Source: Acidimicrobiales bacterium
GTDB taxonomy: Bacteria; Actinomycetota; Acidimicrobiia; Acidimicrobiales; JAUJNH01
Assembly: GCA_030448245.1 (NCBI GenBank)
Contig: JAUJNH010000004.1
Location: 186,001-250,000, forward strand
Length of the DNA stretch: 64,000 nucleotides
Direction of reading: 5' to 3'
A program made the position numbers and the translations under genes. The notes under the pieces were generated by a model, which saw only the letters and a list, made by a program, of their open reading frames with translations, ran no database searches and was not told the origin of the DNA. Positions 26,301-35,630 of the stretch are shown here, in pieces (within the stretch, counting starts at the first letter, position 1; the number at the start of each line of letters is the position of its first letter).

Positions 26301-26797
26301 AGGAGGTCCTGCTGGGTCTCGATGACGAACAGGTCGACGCCGCCCTCGAGGAGGCCGGCGGCCTGCTCCTCGAACGCGTCACGCATCACCCGGTACGTGG
26401 TGTGCCCGAGCGTGGCCAGCTTGGTCGTGGGCCCCATCGAGCCGGCCACCCAGCGGGGGCGGTCGGGGGTGGCGTACGAGTCGGCCACCTCGCGGGCCAG
26501 GCGGGCGGCCTGCAGGCTGAGCTCGTGGGCGTCGCCGGCCAGGCCGTACTCGGCCAGCACCACCGCGGACGAGCCGAAGCTGTTGGTCTCGACACAGTCG
26601 ACGCCGACCTCGAGGAACGAGGCGTGGAGCTGGCGGACGACGTCGGGCCGGGTGCGGACCAGGATCTCGTTGCACCCCTCGAGGGCCAGGCCGCCGAAGT
26701 CGTCGGGGCCGAGGTCGCGCAGCTGCAGGTTGGTCCCGGTGGCGCCGTCGAGGACGACGACCCGCTCCCGTGCCGCCGCGAGGTACGGGTGGTCCAC
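23321..26797 (-). CDS. metH: Cobalamin-dependent methionine synthase
   Basis: A 1158-residue, four-module enzyme that moves a methyl group from methyltetrahydrofolate through cobalamin to homocysteine. Module 1 (about 1-320) ends with the zinc cysteines of GGCCGTTPEHL near residue 291. The pterin module (about 335-600) follows, then the cap and B12 module with the histidine ligand in DVHDIGKN near residue 731. The SAM-dependent reactivation module forms the last 220 residues. Length is slightly below the E. coli enzyme. The start is GTG 26797 with a -10-like hexamer 7 nt upstream; no cobalamin or SAM riboswitch fits the 97 bp gap. Confidence 0.96.
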   Translation of the reverse strand: MDHPYLAAARERVVVLDGATGTNLQLRDLGPDDFGGLALEGCNEILVRTRPDVVRQLHASFLEVGVDCVETNSFGSSAVVLAEYGLAGDAHELSLQAARLAREVADSYATPDRPRWVAGSMGPTTKLATLGHTTYRVMRDAFEEQAAGLLEGGVDLFVIETQQDLLTLKAAMNGCRRAMRAAGRQVPLQVQVTIETNGRMLIGSEIGAALVVLDALKADIVGLNCATGPREMTEHLRHLQGNSRVPISCLPNAGLPSIVDGRTHYDLSPDELAGHHARFITELGVTVVGGCCGTTPEHLAAVVERCAPLVPRPRDPRPEPSAASIYSPVTYDQDVSALLIGERTNTNGSRAFRDALLEQRWDDVVRVGTDQVKESAHLVDVCVDYVGRDGTADMAEVAHRFATAVPLPLVLDSTEPQVLEAGLERLGGKCLLNSANLEDGEEPGSRFDRVMSLAREHGAGVICLTIDEEGQARTRDRKLAIARRIRDLATERYGISASDLFFDCLALTLGTGLEESWGDGVETIEAIRMVKAQLPGVHTVLGLSNVSFGLSPGLRHYVNSVFLHECRQAGLDAAILHAGKILPMTKIPERARELCLDLVWNRRSEGHDPLGLLLTEFSDAKGATAAEREDRSGWPVEQRLSQRIIDGDRTGLVAELDEALAAGMPALTIVNDVLLDGMRTVGELFGSGQMQLPFVLQSAETMKMAVDHLKPHMPKVEGQSSKGRIVLATVKGDVHDIGKNLVDIILTNNGYEVHNIGIKVPLSKMVEAAKEVGADALGMSGLLVKSTLIMRDNLLELNELGSSVPVLLGGAALTRRYVERDLREVYDGRLFYGKDAFEGLRTMDRLMGMERGSIADDAEWGRQPEGREVRAEPEVVEAGPKPRRSPVVATDNPVPRPPFLGSRLARGIALDEIAGWVNETALFRTQWGFRPDKATGESDQEMRERVRGTFRQQLAAAKAGGVLVPQVVYGYFPANADGDDLVVWEDEGRTAERCRFSFPRQPAEPFLCIADMFRPVESDEVDVAAFSIVTMGGEVTEAAARLKAEDRYSDYVFLHGLGVEMTEALAELWHHRVREELGIAGEDGTLPQILHKQGYRGGRYSWGYPACPDLEDNLTVAWLLEADRIGLEVSEDTGFQFQPEYSTSAVICHHPQAKYFVT

Positions 26798-26804
26798 CCG
26801 GCAG

Positions 26805-26810
26805 AGGCTA
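26805..26810 (-). promoter_or_regulatory. TAnnnT -10-like element for metH, leaderless
   Basis: On the minus strand TAGCCT stands 7 nt before the metH GTG. Together with TACGCT at 26881-26886 it makes a divergent pair of leaderless promoters in a 97 bp gap. Confidence 0.5.
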
Positions 26811-26880
26811 CCGGCGCCTCACGAGCGGGCTCGGAGGCTTCTGCGGCACCCAGCGACGGTCCGTGCCTGCGGCGCGGCCG

Positions 26881-26886
26881 TACGCT
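26881..26886 (+). promoter_or_regulatory. TAnnnT -10-like element, leaderless
   Basis: TACGCT lies 8 nt before GTG 26895 and decides that codon as the ABC-F start over the 839-residue track ORF. Confidence 0.5.
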
Positions 26887-26894
26887 GGCCCGCC

Positions 26895-28529
26895 GTGCTC
26901 AGCGCCGTCGACGTGGCCCGTGACCTGGGGGGCCAGCTGGTGCTGGGCGGGGTGTCGCTGTCGGTGGGGCCGCGCAGCCGGGTGGGACTGGTGGGCCCCA
27001 ACGGCGTGGGCAAGAGCACGTTCCTGCGCATCCTCGCCGGGCTCGACCAGCCGGACGCCGGTCGAGTCGAGCGCTCGCCTGCCTCCCTGACCGTCGGCTA
27101 CCTGGCCCAGGAGGCGGGGCCCGAGGGTGACGAGACGGTCAGGGCCTACCTGCGGCGCCGCACCGGCGTCAGCCAGGCCGAGGCCGAGCTCGAGCGGCGG
27201 GCCGCGGTGCTGTCGGCGGACCTGTCCTCCATCGAGGCCCATGCCGCCGCCCTCGAGCGCTTCCTCGCACTGGGGGGCGACGACCTCGACGCCCGCATCG
27301 CCACGGTCCTGGTCGAGGTGGAGCTCGCCCCGGAACGGCTCGAGGTCGCGGTGGCCGACCTGTCCGGCGGCCAGCAGGCCCGCGCCGCCCTCGCAGCCGT
27401 GCTGATGTCGCGGTTCGACGTGCTCCTCCTCGACGAGCCCACCAACGACCTCGACTTCAGTGGCCTCGACCTGCTGGAACGATTCTGTTCTTCCGTCCCC
27501 GGCGGCCTCGTGGTGATCAGCCACGACCGCGCCTTCCTCGACCGCACCGTCGACCGGGTCCTCGAGATCGACCAGGACAGCCGCCGCGGGGTCGAGTTCG
27601 CCGGCGGCTGGACCGAGTGGCAACAAGCGCGAGAGCTGGCCCGCAGCCAGGCGGCCGAGGCGTTCGGCGAGTACGCCGCCGCCCGCACCACCCTCCAGGA
27701 CCGGGTCCGCACCCAGCGCACCTGGGCCGTCCACGGCGTGGCGAAGAGCAAGAAGAACCCCAAGGACCGGGACAAGGCGCAGCGGAAGTTCTTCGAGGAC
27801 CGCACCGAGAAGCTGGCCGGCAAGGTCAAGATCAGCGAGCGGGCCCTCGAGCGGCTGGAGCGGGAGAAGGTCGACAAGCCGTTCGAGCCGTGGCGGCTGC
27901 AGCTGTCCTTCGCCGGCGCCGGCCGGAGCGGCGACGTGGTGGCCCGCCTCGACCGGGCCGTCGTGCGCCGGGGCGACTTCTCGCTGGGTCCGGTGGACCT
28001 CCAGATCGCCTGGCAGGACCGGGTTGCCGTCGTGGGCGCCAACGGCGCTGGCAAGTCGACGCTGCTGGCGGCCCTGCTGGGCGAGGTGCCGCTCGACGCC
28101 GGCCATCGGCACCTGGGCCCGGGAGTGGTCGTCGGCACCATGGACCAGCGCCGGCGCAGCTTCGCCGGTTCCGAGCCGCTGCTGGCCGCCTTTTCGGCCG
28201 AGACGGGGCTCGAGGGCGCCGAGGCCCGGACCCTGCTGGCCAAGTTCGGCTTGGGCGCCGCCCACGTGGGGCGGGCGGGGGCGGCGCTGTCGCCAGGAGA
28301 GCGCAGCCGGGCCGTGCTCGCCGGGCTGATGGCGAGGGGCGTCAACCTCCTGGTGCTCGACGAGCCCACCAACCACCTGGACGTTCCGGCGATCGAGCAG
28401 CTGGAGCAGGCGTTGGACGAGTTCGACGCCACCCTCGTCCTGGTCAGCCACGACCGCCGCCTCCTGGAGGCGACTCGCCTCACCCGCTCCGTGCAGGTCG
28501 ACGGCGGCCACCTCGCCGCGGCGACGTGA
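26895..28529 (+). CDS. ABC-F family ATPase (ribosome-associated type)
   Basis: A 544-residue soluble protein with two ABC cassettes and no membrane domain. Cassette one has GPNGVGKST near residue 37, LSGGQQAR and DEPTNDLD; cassette two has GANGAGKST near residue 382, LSPGERSR and DEPTNHLD. A basic helical linker (KSKKNPKDRDKAQRKF) lies between them. ABC-F proteins bind the ribosomal E site and act in translation or antibiotic protection; which applies here cannot be told. The gene ends 19 bp before the cobalamin adenosyltransferase start. Confidence 0.88.
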   Translation: MLSAVDVARDLGGQLVLGGVSLSVGPRSRVGLVGPNGVGKSTFLRILAGLDQPDAGRVERSPASLTVGYLAQEAGPEGDETVRAYLRRRTGVSQAEAELERRAAVLSADLSSIEAHAAALERFLALGGDDLDARIATVLVEVELAPERLEVAVADLSGGQQARAALAAVLMSRFDVLLLDEPTNDLDFSGLDLLERFCSSVPGGLVVISHDRAFLDRTVDRVLEIDQDSRRGVEFAGGWTEWQQARELARSQAAEAFGEYAAARTTLQDRVRTQRTWAVHGVAKSKKNPKDRDKAQRKFFEDRTEKLAGKVKISERALERLEREKVDKPFEPWRLQLSFAGAGRSGDVVARLDRAVVRRGDFSLGPVDLQIAWQDRVAVVGANGAGKSTLLAALLGEVPLDAGHRHLGPGVVVGTMDQRRRSFAGSEPLLAAFSAETGLEGAEARTLLAKFGLGAAHVGRAGAALSPGERSRAVLAGLMARGVNLLVLDEPTNHLDVPAIEQLEQALDEFDATLVLVSHDRRLLEATRLTRSVQVDGGHLAAAT

Positions 28530-28551
28530 TCACCGGAACGGGGCCCCGGTG

Positions 28552-29100
28552 ATGGAGCACCTGTGGACCGGCCGGGGCGACGACGGCACCACCGGGCTGT
28601 ACTACGGCGGCCGGGTGGCCAAGGACGCCCCCGAGCCCGAGGCGCTGGGCAGCGTCGACGAGGCGCAGGCGGCCCTCGGCGTGGCCCGAGCCGAGGCCGC
28701 CGCCGGCACCGTGCTGCACACCGTGCTGACCGAGGTGTGCGGGCAGCTCTACGTCGTGATGGCCGAGCTGGCCACCGCACCGGCCAACCACCCCAAGCTG
28801 GTCGACGGCCGCAGCCGGGTGACGCCGGCGATGGTCGAGCTGGTCGAGGCGTGGGCCGACGAGGCGGCCGCCCGGTTCCCGCCGCTCACGGACTTCGTGG
28901 TGCCGGGCCAGGACCGCCTCGCCGCCCTCCTCGACGTGGGCCGCACGCTCGTGCGACGGGCCGAGCGCAGAGCGGTGGCCGTGGCCGCCCCCGGCTCGTC
29001 GGTCCTGCCCTACCTGAACCGCCTGTCGAGCCTGCTGTGGGCCCTGGCCCGAGCCGAGGAGGCGGTCGCCGGCGGCGCCACGCTGGCCAAGGACGTCTGA
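28552..29100 (+). CDS. pduO: Cob(I)alamin adenosyltransferase, PduO type
   Basis: A 182-residue helical protein that makes adenosylcobalamin from ATP and cob(I)alamin. It has the N-terminal ATP loop GRGDDGTTGLYYGGRVAKD, GSVDEAQAALG, and the C-terminal RRAERRAVA and YLNRLSSLLWALAR signatures in normal positions. The product is the cofactor of the methylmalonyl-CoA mutase encoded 6.5 kb away. ATG 28552 is used; GTG 28549 immediately before it is equally possible. Translation may be coupled to the ABC-F gene, whose stop is 22 bp upstream. Confidence 0.92.
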   Translation: MEHLWTGRGDDGTTGLYYGGRVAKDAPEPEALGSVDEAQAALGVARAEAAAGTVLHTVLTEVCGQLYVVMAELATAPANHPKLVDGRSRVTPAMVELVEAWADEAAARFPPLTDFVVPGQDRLAALLDVGRTLVRRAERRAVAVAAPGSSVLPYLNRLSSLLWALARAEEAVAGGATLAKDV

Positions 29101-29118
29101 GCCGGAGCGCTCAGGCCG

Positions 29119-29679
29119 TCATCCGGCTGCGGGCGTGAGCAGCTCGGCCAGCACGGTGTGGCCCGCCCCGGTGGCGTGGTCGGCCGCCGTGCGGCCCTGG
29201 TCGTCCCGCACGCCGAGGTCGGCGCCGTGGTCGAGCAGGAGGCGAACCATCTCGCCGTCGCCGTGCTGCGCCGCCGCGTGGAGGGCGGTGTACCCCGCCG
29301 CCTGCTGCGCGTCCACCGGAGTCCCGGCCTCGAGCAGGCAGCGGACGCTGGCCCGGTTCCGGTGGGCCACCGCGCTGTGCAGCGACGTCACCCGCATCGG
29401 GTTGCCGGCCACGCTGGCGGGATCGGCCCCGGCCGCCAGAAGCGTGGCCACGGTGTCGTCGTCGCCGAAGAAGGCGGCGAGGTGGAGGGCGGTGAACCCG
29501 TCGGCGGTGCGGGCCGTGGCCCCAGCCGGATCCTCGGCCAGGAGCTGCCGCACCTGGTCGCGGTGGCCGAGGGCGGCGGCGGCGAACACGTCGAGGGTGT
29601 GGCCCTCGGCGGCTTCGTCCGCCCCCGCCCTGTCGCCGGCGTAGAGCTTCTCGAGCACCTGCCTGGACGGCTCGTCCAT
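29119..29679 (-). CDS. Ankyrin-repeat protein
   Basis: A 186-residue soluble protein built of about four or five ankyrin repeats, each near 33 residues: DGFTALHLAAFFGDDDTVATLL, the next at VTSLHSAVAHRNRASVRCLL, then GYTALHAAAQHGDGEMVRLLL and a capping GRTAADHATGAGH. Ankyrin repeats bind partner proteins, but no partner or enzyme domain is present. The N-terminal 30 residues are acidic. The start ATG 29679 has a -10-like hexamer 6 nt upstream. It converges with the pduO gene, with 18 bp between them. Confidence 0.85.
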   Translation of the reverse strand: MDEPSRQVLEKLYAGDRAGADEAAEGHTLDVFAAAALGHRDQVRQLLAEDPAGATARTADGFTALHLAAFFGDDDTVATLLAAGADPASVAGNPMRVTSLHSAVAHRNRASVRCLLEAGTPVDAQQAAGYTALHAAAQHGDGEMVRLLLDHGADLGVRDDQGRTAADHATGAGHTVLAELLTPAAG

Positions 29680-29685
29680 GGGCGG

Positions 29686-29691
29686 ATGCTA
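29686..29691 (-). promoter_or_regulatory. TAnnnT -10-like element, leaderless
   Basis: On the minus strand TAGCAT lies 6 nt before the ATG of the ankyrin gene. Confidence 0.4.
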
Positions 29692-29709
29692 CGGCCCCCT
29701 GGCGGGCGC

Positions 29710-30281
29710 TCAGACCCAGCGGTGGGACACGTCGACGATCACCCGGGAGCCCCCGCCAGGGCCGGCCAGCACGGTCACCCGGAAGGGCAGCTTGGCCCGC
29801 ACGCCGAGGCCGAACGTGGTCAGCCCCTCGAAGCTGCCGGCAAAGGCGACCTGCCGGAAGGTGGTGTAGCCGGCCACGTTCACGGCCTCGGACCGGCTGG
29901 CCGGGGTGTAGGTGGGCTGGCCGTTGGCGTCGTAGGCGGTGGCGGCCAGGACGATGGACAGGAACGCCCCGCCCCGCAGCGGGATCGGGTTCCCGCTCCC
30001 GTCGGCGGTCACCTGCGGGACGTACTCGACCCGGTACCCGGACGCCGGCCCCGTCAGATCGATGACCATACGGTCGAAGCAGTCGTGGCGGCCGGCCCGG
30101 GCGCCGGTGAGGTGGGTGCCCGGCGCGCCGGGATCGTTGTTGCCGAGCTGCTTGGGGAGCGACCCCAGGCCTGGCCGCAGTAGGGGTGCGACGTGGCCCC
30201 GGCGGGCGCCACGACCAACCCCGTCACCGCCAGGAGCGCGGCCGCCGCTCCGACCATCGCTGTCCGCCACGAACGCCTCAT
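29710..30281 (-). pseudogene. Secreted AMIN-like domain protein, frameshifted
   Basis: The gene begins at ATG 30281 behind a strong AAAGGAG site and encodes a signal peptide (MRRSWRTAMVGAAAALLAV, cleavage after PAGA) and the start of the mature protein, HPYCGQAWG. The AMIN-like domain then continues in another frame: GSLPKQLG, GARAGRHDCFDRMVIDL, YVPQV, VAGYTTFRQVAFAGSFEG and a final RVIVDVSHRW. The break is at the CCCC run 30163-30166, where one more G on the coding strand would restore frame. Otherwise the protein looks intact, about 190 residues, cell-surface or secreted. Confidence 0.75.
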
Positions 30282-30348
30282 GATGAGCTCCTTTCGTTGT
30301 CCGCTGCCTGGCAGACGCCCACCTGGGCTGGTCGGTTGACAGCGATCC

Positions 30349-30843
30349 TCACGCCGCCGGCGGCCGGGACGCGGCCGCTCGCCGGGCCCGCATCTCGGCG
30401 AAGGTGGCGGCGACGCGCTGGTGCTCGGCCTGGAGGCCTGACGGCAGCCGTTCCACCTGGCGCTGCGACAGCGGCGGGAGGTTGCTCCGCACCGCCAGCG
30501 CGCCACCGGGCCGGACCTCGGCCTGCCGGAAGCGGACCAGCCGGACCAGCGCCTTGCCGAAGGGGGCGCTCCGGCTGGTCGTCGAGCCCAGGCCCAGGGC
30601 CATCGAGACCTCGAGCGGGTCGAGGGCCCAGCCGCCGGGTCTGCGGTCGAAGCCGCCGACCAGGTGGCGGTGGAGCAGGTAGGTGCTGGGGCCGAGGGTG
30701 GGCAGCCAGAACCGCTCGGCGTACGGCGAGCGGGGGTCGTGGCCGTCGCGGTCCAGGAAGGGGTCGGGCCACGGGATGATCGACAGGTGGGCGGCGCCGT
30801 CGGCGGCGGCGCGGGGCGTGGGCCAAGGGGCGGGATCGGGCAT
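30349..30843 (-). CDS. Conserved hypothetical protein, 164 residues
   Basis: A soluble protein whose middle reads WPDPFLDRDGHDPRSPYAER, FWLPTLGPSTYLLHRHL and LDPLEVSMALGLG, a pattern I associate with an uncharacterised actinobacterial family. The C-terminal third is helical and basic (LPPLSQRQVERLPSGLQAEH). It could be a small DNA- or protein-binding factor, but this is a guess. The start ATG 30843 follows GGAGG. It lies between a secreted protein gene and the divergent sirtuin gene. Confidence 0.65.
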   Translation of the reverse strand: MPDPAPWPTPRAAADGAAHLSIIPWPDPFLDRDGHDPRSPYAERFWLPTLGPSTYLLHRHLVGGFDRRPGGWALDPLEVSMALGLGSTTSRSAPFGKALVRLVRFRQAEVRPGGALAVRSNLPPLSQRQVERLPSGLQAEHQRVAATFAEMRARRAAASRPPAA

Positions 30844-30932
30844 CGGGACCTCCGGGTCGCAGGGGGCGCAACAGGAGGGGGAAGCGATGGCCCGAACATA
30901 TCTCGATGCTTTTCATGTCGCAACCGCAACGG

Positions 30933-30938
30933 TACAGT
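30933..30938 (+). promoter_or_regulatory. TAnnnT -10-like element, leaderless
   Basis: TACAGT lies 7 nt before GTG 30946. The GTG at 30937 overlaps this hexamer, which is why 30946 is preferred as the sirtuin start. Confidence 0.45.
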
Positions 30939-30945
30939 GCTGGAG

Positions 30946-31695
30946 GTGGGTCTCGCCGACGCCCTGCCCGTGGTGGCAGGCGGGCGCCGCATCACCGTCC
31001 TCACCGGGGCCGGCATCTCGACGGATTCGGGCATCCCCGACTTCCGCGGGCCGCAGGGCGTGTGGACCACGAACCCCGGCGCCGAGCGGACGTCCAGCCT
31101 GGCCCACTACCTGGCCGACCCGGAGGTCCGCAAGCAGGCCTGGCGCAACCGGCTCGCCTCCCCCGCGTGGGAGGCCCGGCCCAACCCCGGGCACCTCGCC
31201 ATCGTCGAGCTGGGCCGCCAGGGCCGGCTCCGGGCCGTCGTCACCCAGAACATCGACGAGCTGCACCAGCGGGCCGGCGTCCCTCCAGAGCTCGTCGTCG
31301 AGCTGCACGGCTCGATGTGGGGCTGGAGCTGCTGGTCGTGCGGGGCGACGGGGCCGATGGCCGAGGTGCTCGGGCGGCTCCGGGCGGGCGAGGACGACCC
31401 GCCCTGCAGCCGGTGCGGCGGGGTCATCAAGTCGACCACGATCTCGTTCGGCCAGTCGCTCGATCCTGCGGTCCTCCAGGCGGGAGTCGAGGCGGCCACC
31501 GACTGCGACGTGCTCCTGGCGGTCGGCAGCAGCCTCCAGGTTCAGCCCGCCGCCACGCTCGTTCCCCTGGCCGCCCGGGCGGGCGCCGCCGTCGTCGTCG
31601 TCAACGCTCAGCCCACCCCCTACGACGACGTGGCCGACGCCGTTGTGCGCGACCGGATCTCCGCCGCCCTGCCCGCCCTGGTTGCCGCGACCTAG
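30946..31695 (+). CDS. cobB: Sirtuin NAD-dependent protein deacylase
   Basis: A 249-residue cytosolic Sir2-family enzyme that removes acyl groups from lysines using NAD. It shows the NAD motif TGAGISTDSGIPDFRGP near residue 22, TQNIDELHQRAG with the catalytic HG (VELHGSMW) near residue 118, and the zinc cysteines CWSC and CSRC. The C-terminal GSSLQVQPA completes the NAD site. All essential residues are present. Such enzymes often act on acetyl- or propionyl-CoA metabolism, which fits the propionate genes nearby, but no direct link is shown. Confidence 0.92.
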   Translation: MGLADALPVVAGGRRITVLTGAGISTDSGIPDFRGPQGVWTTNPGAERTSSLAHYLADPEVRKQAWRNRLASPAWEARPNPGHLAIVELGRQGRLRAVVTQNIDELHQRAGVPPELVVELHGSMWGWSCWSCGATGPMAEVLGRLRAGEDDPPCSRCGGVIKSTTISFGQSLDPAVLQAGVEAATDCDVLLAVGSSLQVQPAATLVPLAARAGAAVVVVNAQPTPYDDVADAVVRDRISAALPALVAAT

Positions 31696-31707
31696 ATTTT
31701 CCGGACG

Positions 31708-32226
31708 ATGCAACGCCTTCCTGCCTCCCGCCGTTCGGCCGCGGCCGCACTGATCGGATCGATCATCCTCGTCGCCACCGGCTGCGGCAGCGAGGACACC
31801 GGCGGCGCGGTCGACATCAACGGGGGCACGCCGCCGCTGCGGCCCGGGGCCACGACCGTGCCGCCCGGCGCCACCGTCCTCACGGCAGACCTGGCCGGCG
31901 CCGAGGAGGTCCCCGGTCCCGGCGCCAGGGACGGGGCCGGCACTGCCCGCCTCGTCCTGTCGCCCGACGGGAAGGTGTGCACCGACCTGGCCACGACGAG
32001 GATCGACCCGGCCACCGCCGCCCACGTGCACTCGGGGGCCCGGGGCGTGGCCGGACCGGTCGTGATCACCCTGCCGACGCCGCAGGACGGCAGGGCCAGC
32101 GGGTGTGTCACCGCCGACGCGACCGCCGTCGCCAAGGTGGCCGGCGACCCGGCCGGCGCCTACGTCAACGTCCACACGGCCGCCCAGCCCGGGGGAGCGG
32201 TGCGGGGCCAGCTGGCCCGCTCCTGA
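31708..32226 (+). CDS. CHRD-domain lipoprotein
   Basis: A 172-residue exported lipoprotein. The N-terminus has a basic start, a hydrophobic core and the lipobox LVATGC, so Cys 26 or so would carry the lipid. After a Thr/Pro-rich spacer comes one CHRD domain, with ADLAGAEEVPGPG, AAHVHSGARGVAGP and a closing GGAVRGQLARS. The domain is common in bacterial surface proteins but its role is unknown. It starts 12 bp after the sirtuin stop; TAGATT overlapping that stop is 9 nt upstream. Confidence 0.85.
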   Translation: MQRLPASRRSAAAALIGSIILVATGCGSEDTGGAVDINGGTPPLRPGATTVPPGATVLTADLAGAEEVPGPGARDGAGTARLVLSPDGKVCTDLATTRIDPATAAHVHSGARGVAGPVVITLPTPQDGRASGCVTADATAVAKVAGDPAGAYVNVHTAAQPGGAVRGQLARS

Positions 32227-32262
32227 CGCTCGGCTGCGGGAAGAAAAAGGCGACCAAAGTTG

Positions 32263-32268
32263 TAGGGT
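32263..32268 (+). promoter_or_regulatory. TAnnnT -10-like element, leaderless
   Basis: TAGGGT lies 6 nt before GTG 32275 in an AT-richer gap after the CHRD gene, supporting GTG 32275 rather than ATG 32284. Confidence 0.4.
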
Positions 32269-32274
32269 TTCTCT

Positions 32275-33459
<1,185 letters not shown>

Positions 33460-33546
33460 CATCGCCTAGGGTCCGGTAGTGGCACCTTGCACCTACAACG
33501 TCTAGGGTGCCGCTCAGCCCGTATCGCTCTGAAGGAGACCTTGCTC

Positions 33547-33860
33547 GTGCGCATGTTCACAAAGATTGGTGTCACCGCCGCCACCGGTGCGCTGCCGGTT
33601 CTCCTGTGGGCAGGCGCAGCCGGTGCCCAACAGTTGACCCCGAACAGTCGCAGGTGGACCCGGGGCAGTCGCAGCAGTCGCAGCAGTCGCAGTCGCAGCA
33701 GACGGTCCAGACCGTCGCCACCAGCCTCCCCCGGACCACCGGTGGCGGCAACCTGGCCCGCACGGGCTCTGAGGACATGCTGCCGCTCGCCGTCGGCGGC
33801 GCGGCCCTGGCCGGCGCGGTCGTCGTGCGTCGCGGCCTCAGGCGCCGCTCCGCAGCCTGA
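33547..33860 (+). pseudogene. Small surface protein with sortase-type C-terminus, frameshifted
   Basis: GTG 33547, behind GAAGGAGA, opens a signal peptide (MFTKIGVTAATGALPVLLWA, cleavage near GAQQ). The reading then needs a frame change near 33631 to continue as VDPEQSQVDPGQSQQSQQS, a Gln/Ser-rich stalk, and SLPRTTGGGNLARTG followed by a hydrophobic helix and RRGLRRRS. That is a cell-wall sorting signal with LARTG in place of LPXTG. With one base added the mature protein is about 75 residues. Sequence error or true break cannot be separated. Confidence 0.68.
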
Positions 33861-33874
33861 GTCTCCCCGTCCGG

Positions 33875-35602
33875 TTGGCCGGCGCCGCCCGGCGCCGGCC
33901 CGGTGCTGCGACCGGCGGCCTCCTGGCCGCCGGTCTGTTCATCCTGCTGCTGTGGGCGGTCTTCGACCTCGCCCGGATCGGCTTGGAGATGCGGGCCGCC
34001 CGGTCCGACCTGCTCAACCTCGACCCGGGGTCGATCACCGGGCCCCGTGGCATCGGCTTCGCCACGGCCCGAGCAGAGCGGCGGTTGCTCCACGCTGACC
34101 GCATCGCCAGGACGAGCCTGCCCCTGCGCATCCCCGCGGCCGTCCCCATCGGCCGCGACCAGGTCACCACGGTCCGGGACGCCACCGGTCGGGGCCTGGA
34201 GCTCGGCCGCATCGCCGCCCGGACCGGGGCCGACCTCCAGCGCCAGATCGACCTGGGCGTCGCGGGGAGCGCCAACCGGCTCGCGCTGGTCGAGGTGCTG
34301 GCCGGCTCGTCCGGCCGGGCGGCCAAGGAAGCCGCCGCCCTCCCGCCGGTGCCGACCCGCCGGTTCGCCCTGCCGCCGATGCGCTGGGCCCGGAGCACGG
34401 TCACCGACGAGCAGGCCGACGCCACGACCCGGCTGGGGGACACCGCCAGGCAGGCCGAGGCGCTGCGGGGGCTGCTGCGGGGACCCCGCCGGATCCTGGT
34501 GCTCGGGTCCAACAACGCCGAGATGCTGAGCGGCGGCGGCCTCGTCGGCTCGGTCGCCATCGCCGAGGTGAAGGACGGCGCGGTGAAGCTGGGGCCCTTC
34601 ACCCAGAGCTCCGAGCTGGTGCTCTACAAACCGGGCCCGGCGCCGCTCACGCCCGACCAGACCGCGCTCTGGGCCACGATGGGCTTCGGCTTCGACTTCC
34701 GGGGGGTCACCGCCGCGGCTGACTTCACCCAGGTGGGTGCCGTCGCCGCGGCCATGGCCGAGCGCATCGGGCTCGGCAAGGTCGACGGGGTCGTGATGGT
34801 CGACGTGATCGGCCTCCAGCAGCTGGTGGCCGTCACCGGGCCCGTCCAGGTCGAGGACATCACCATCGACTACCAGAACGCGGCCGACCAGCTGCTCTAC
34901 CGGAACTACCTCCGCTTCTCGGAGTCGGGCGGCGCGGTGCGGGCCCAGCGGGCCGAGCTGCAGGGGCGGCTCGGCCAAGCGGTGTTCCAGGCCCTCGACG
35001 AGCGGCCGACCGACCTCGGGCTGCTCTTCACGGCGTTGACGTACATGGTCGAGAGCCGTCACCTCATGGGCTGGTCGGCCGACTCCGAGGAGCAGCTGCT
35101 GTGGCAGCGCTCGGGGGCGGCAGGCGAGCTGGACACCGAGGGGCTCCAGATCTCGCTGGTGAACCGGTCGGGGAACAAGCTCGACTACCACCTCAGGCCG
35201 ACCGTGGTCGTGAGCAGCCGGCGGGCACCCGGCGGTGAGCGGCGGGTGCGCCTCGCGATCACCACGGCCAACCTGCCCCGGGACCCCACGTCGCAGGCGG
35301 TCGAGGGCCTGGCGCCGGCGAGGCACTACAACGACCTGGTCGCCTACCTGCCCCAGAACGCCTCCGACATCACGACCGAGGGCACGCAGTTCACCCGCAG
35401 CGGGCTCGAAGGAGGCATGCGGGTGGTGGTGAAGCCGCTCTACCTCGAGCGCGGGGCCACCGTCACGGAGGTCATCGAGTTCATCATCCCGCCCGACCAG
35501 CCCCTCCGACTGGTCCCCTCCGGCCGGGCCTGGCCGATCCCCTACACGGTCAAGGGGAAGCGGACGGTGACCGACATGGTGCCGGTCGAGCTGCCGCTCT
35601 GA
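33875..35602 (+). CDS. DUF4012 membrane-anchored protein
   Basis: A 575-residue protein with one N-terminal membrane helix ([20 protein letters not shown], about 12-32) and a large extracellular part of the DUF4012 family. Family blocks include [20 protein letters not shown] near residue 210, [23 protein letters not shown] near residue 306 and a C-terminal beta-rich half. The family is linked to surface polysaccharides in Gram-positive bacteria, but the activity is unproven. The apparent start is TTG 33875, 14 bp after the surface-protein stop; no ATG or GTG is close upstream. Confidence 0.85.
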   Translation: MAGAARRRPGAATGGLLAAGLFILLLWAVFDLARIGLEMRAARSDLLNLDPGSITGPRGIGFATARAERRLLHADRIARTSLPLRIPAAVPIGRDQVTTVRDATGRGLELGRIAARTGADLQRQIDLGVAGSANRLALVEVLAGSSGRAAKEAAALPPVPTRRFALPPMRWARSTVTDEQADATTRLGDTARQAEALRGLLRGPRRILVLGSNNAEMLSGGGLVGSVAIAEVKDGAVKLGPFTQSSELVLYKPGPAPLTPDQTALWATMGFGFDFRGVTAAADFTQVGAVAAAMAERIGLGKVDGVVMVDVIGLQQLVAVTGPVQVEDITIDYQNAADQLLYRNYLRFSESGGAVRAQRAELQGRLGQAVFQALDERPTDLGLLFTALTYMVESRHLMGWSADSEEQLLWQRSGAAGELDTEGLQISLVNRSGNKLDYHLRPTVVVSSRRAPGGERRVRLAITTANLPRDPTSQAVEGLAPARHYNDLVAYLPQNASDITTEGTQFTRSGLEGGMRVVVKPLYLERGATVTEVIEFIIPPDQPLRLVPSGRAWPIPYTVKGKRTVTDMVPVELPL

Positions 35603-35630
35603 GTCCCCCGGTGGTGGCAGGCTCTCGCAG

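Noticed and set aside
31693-31698. TAGATT before the CHRD gene as a leaderless promoter
   Set aside because: Spacing is 9 nt and TAG is the sirtuin stop; mentioned only in the gene entry.
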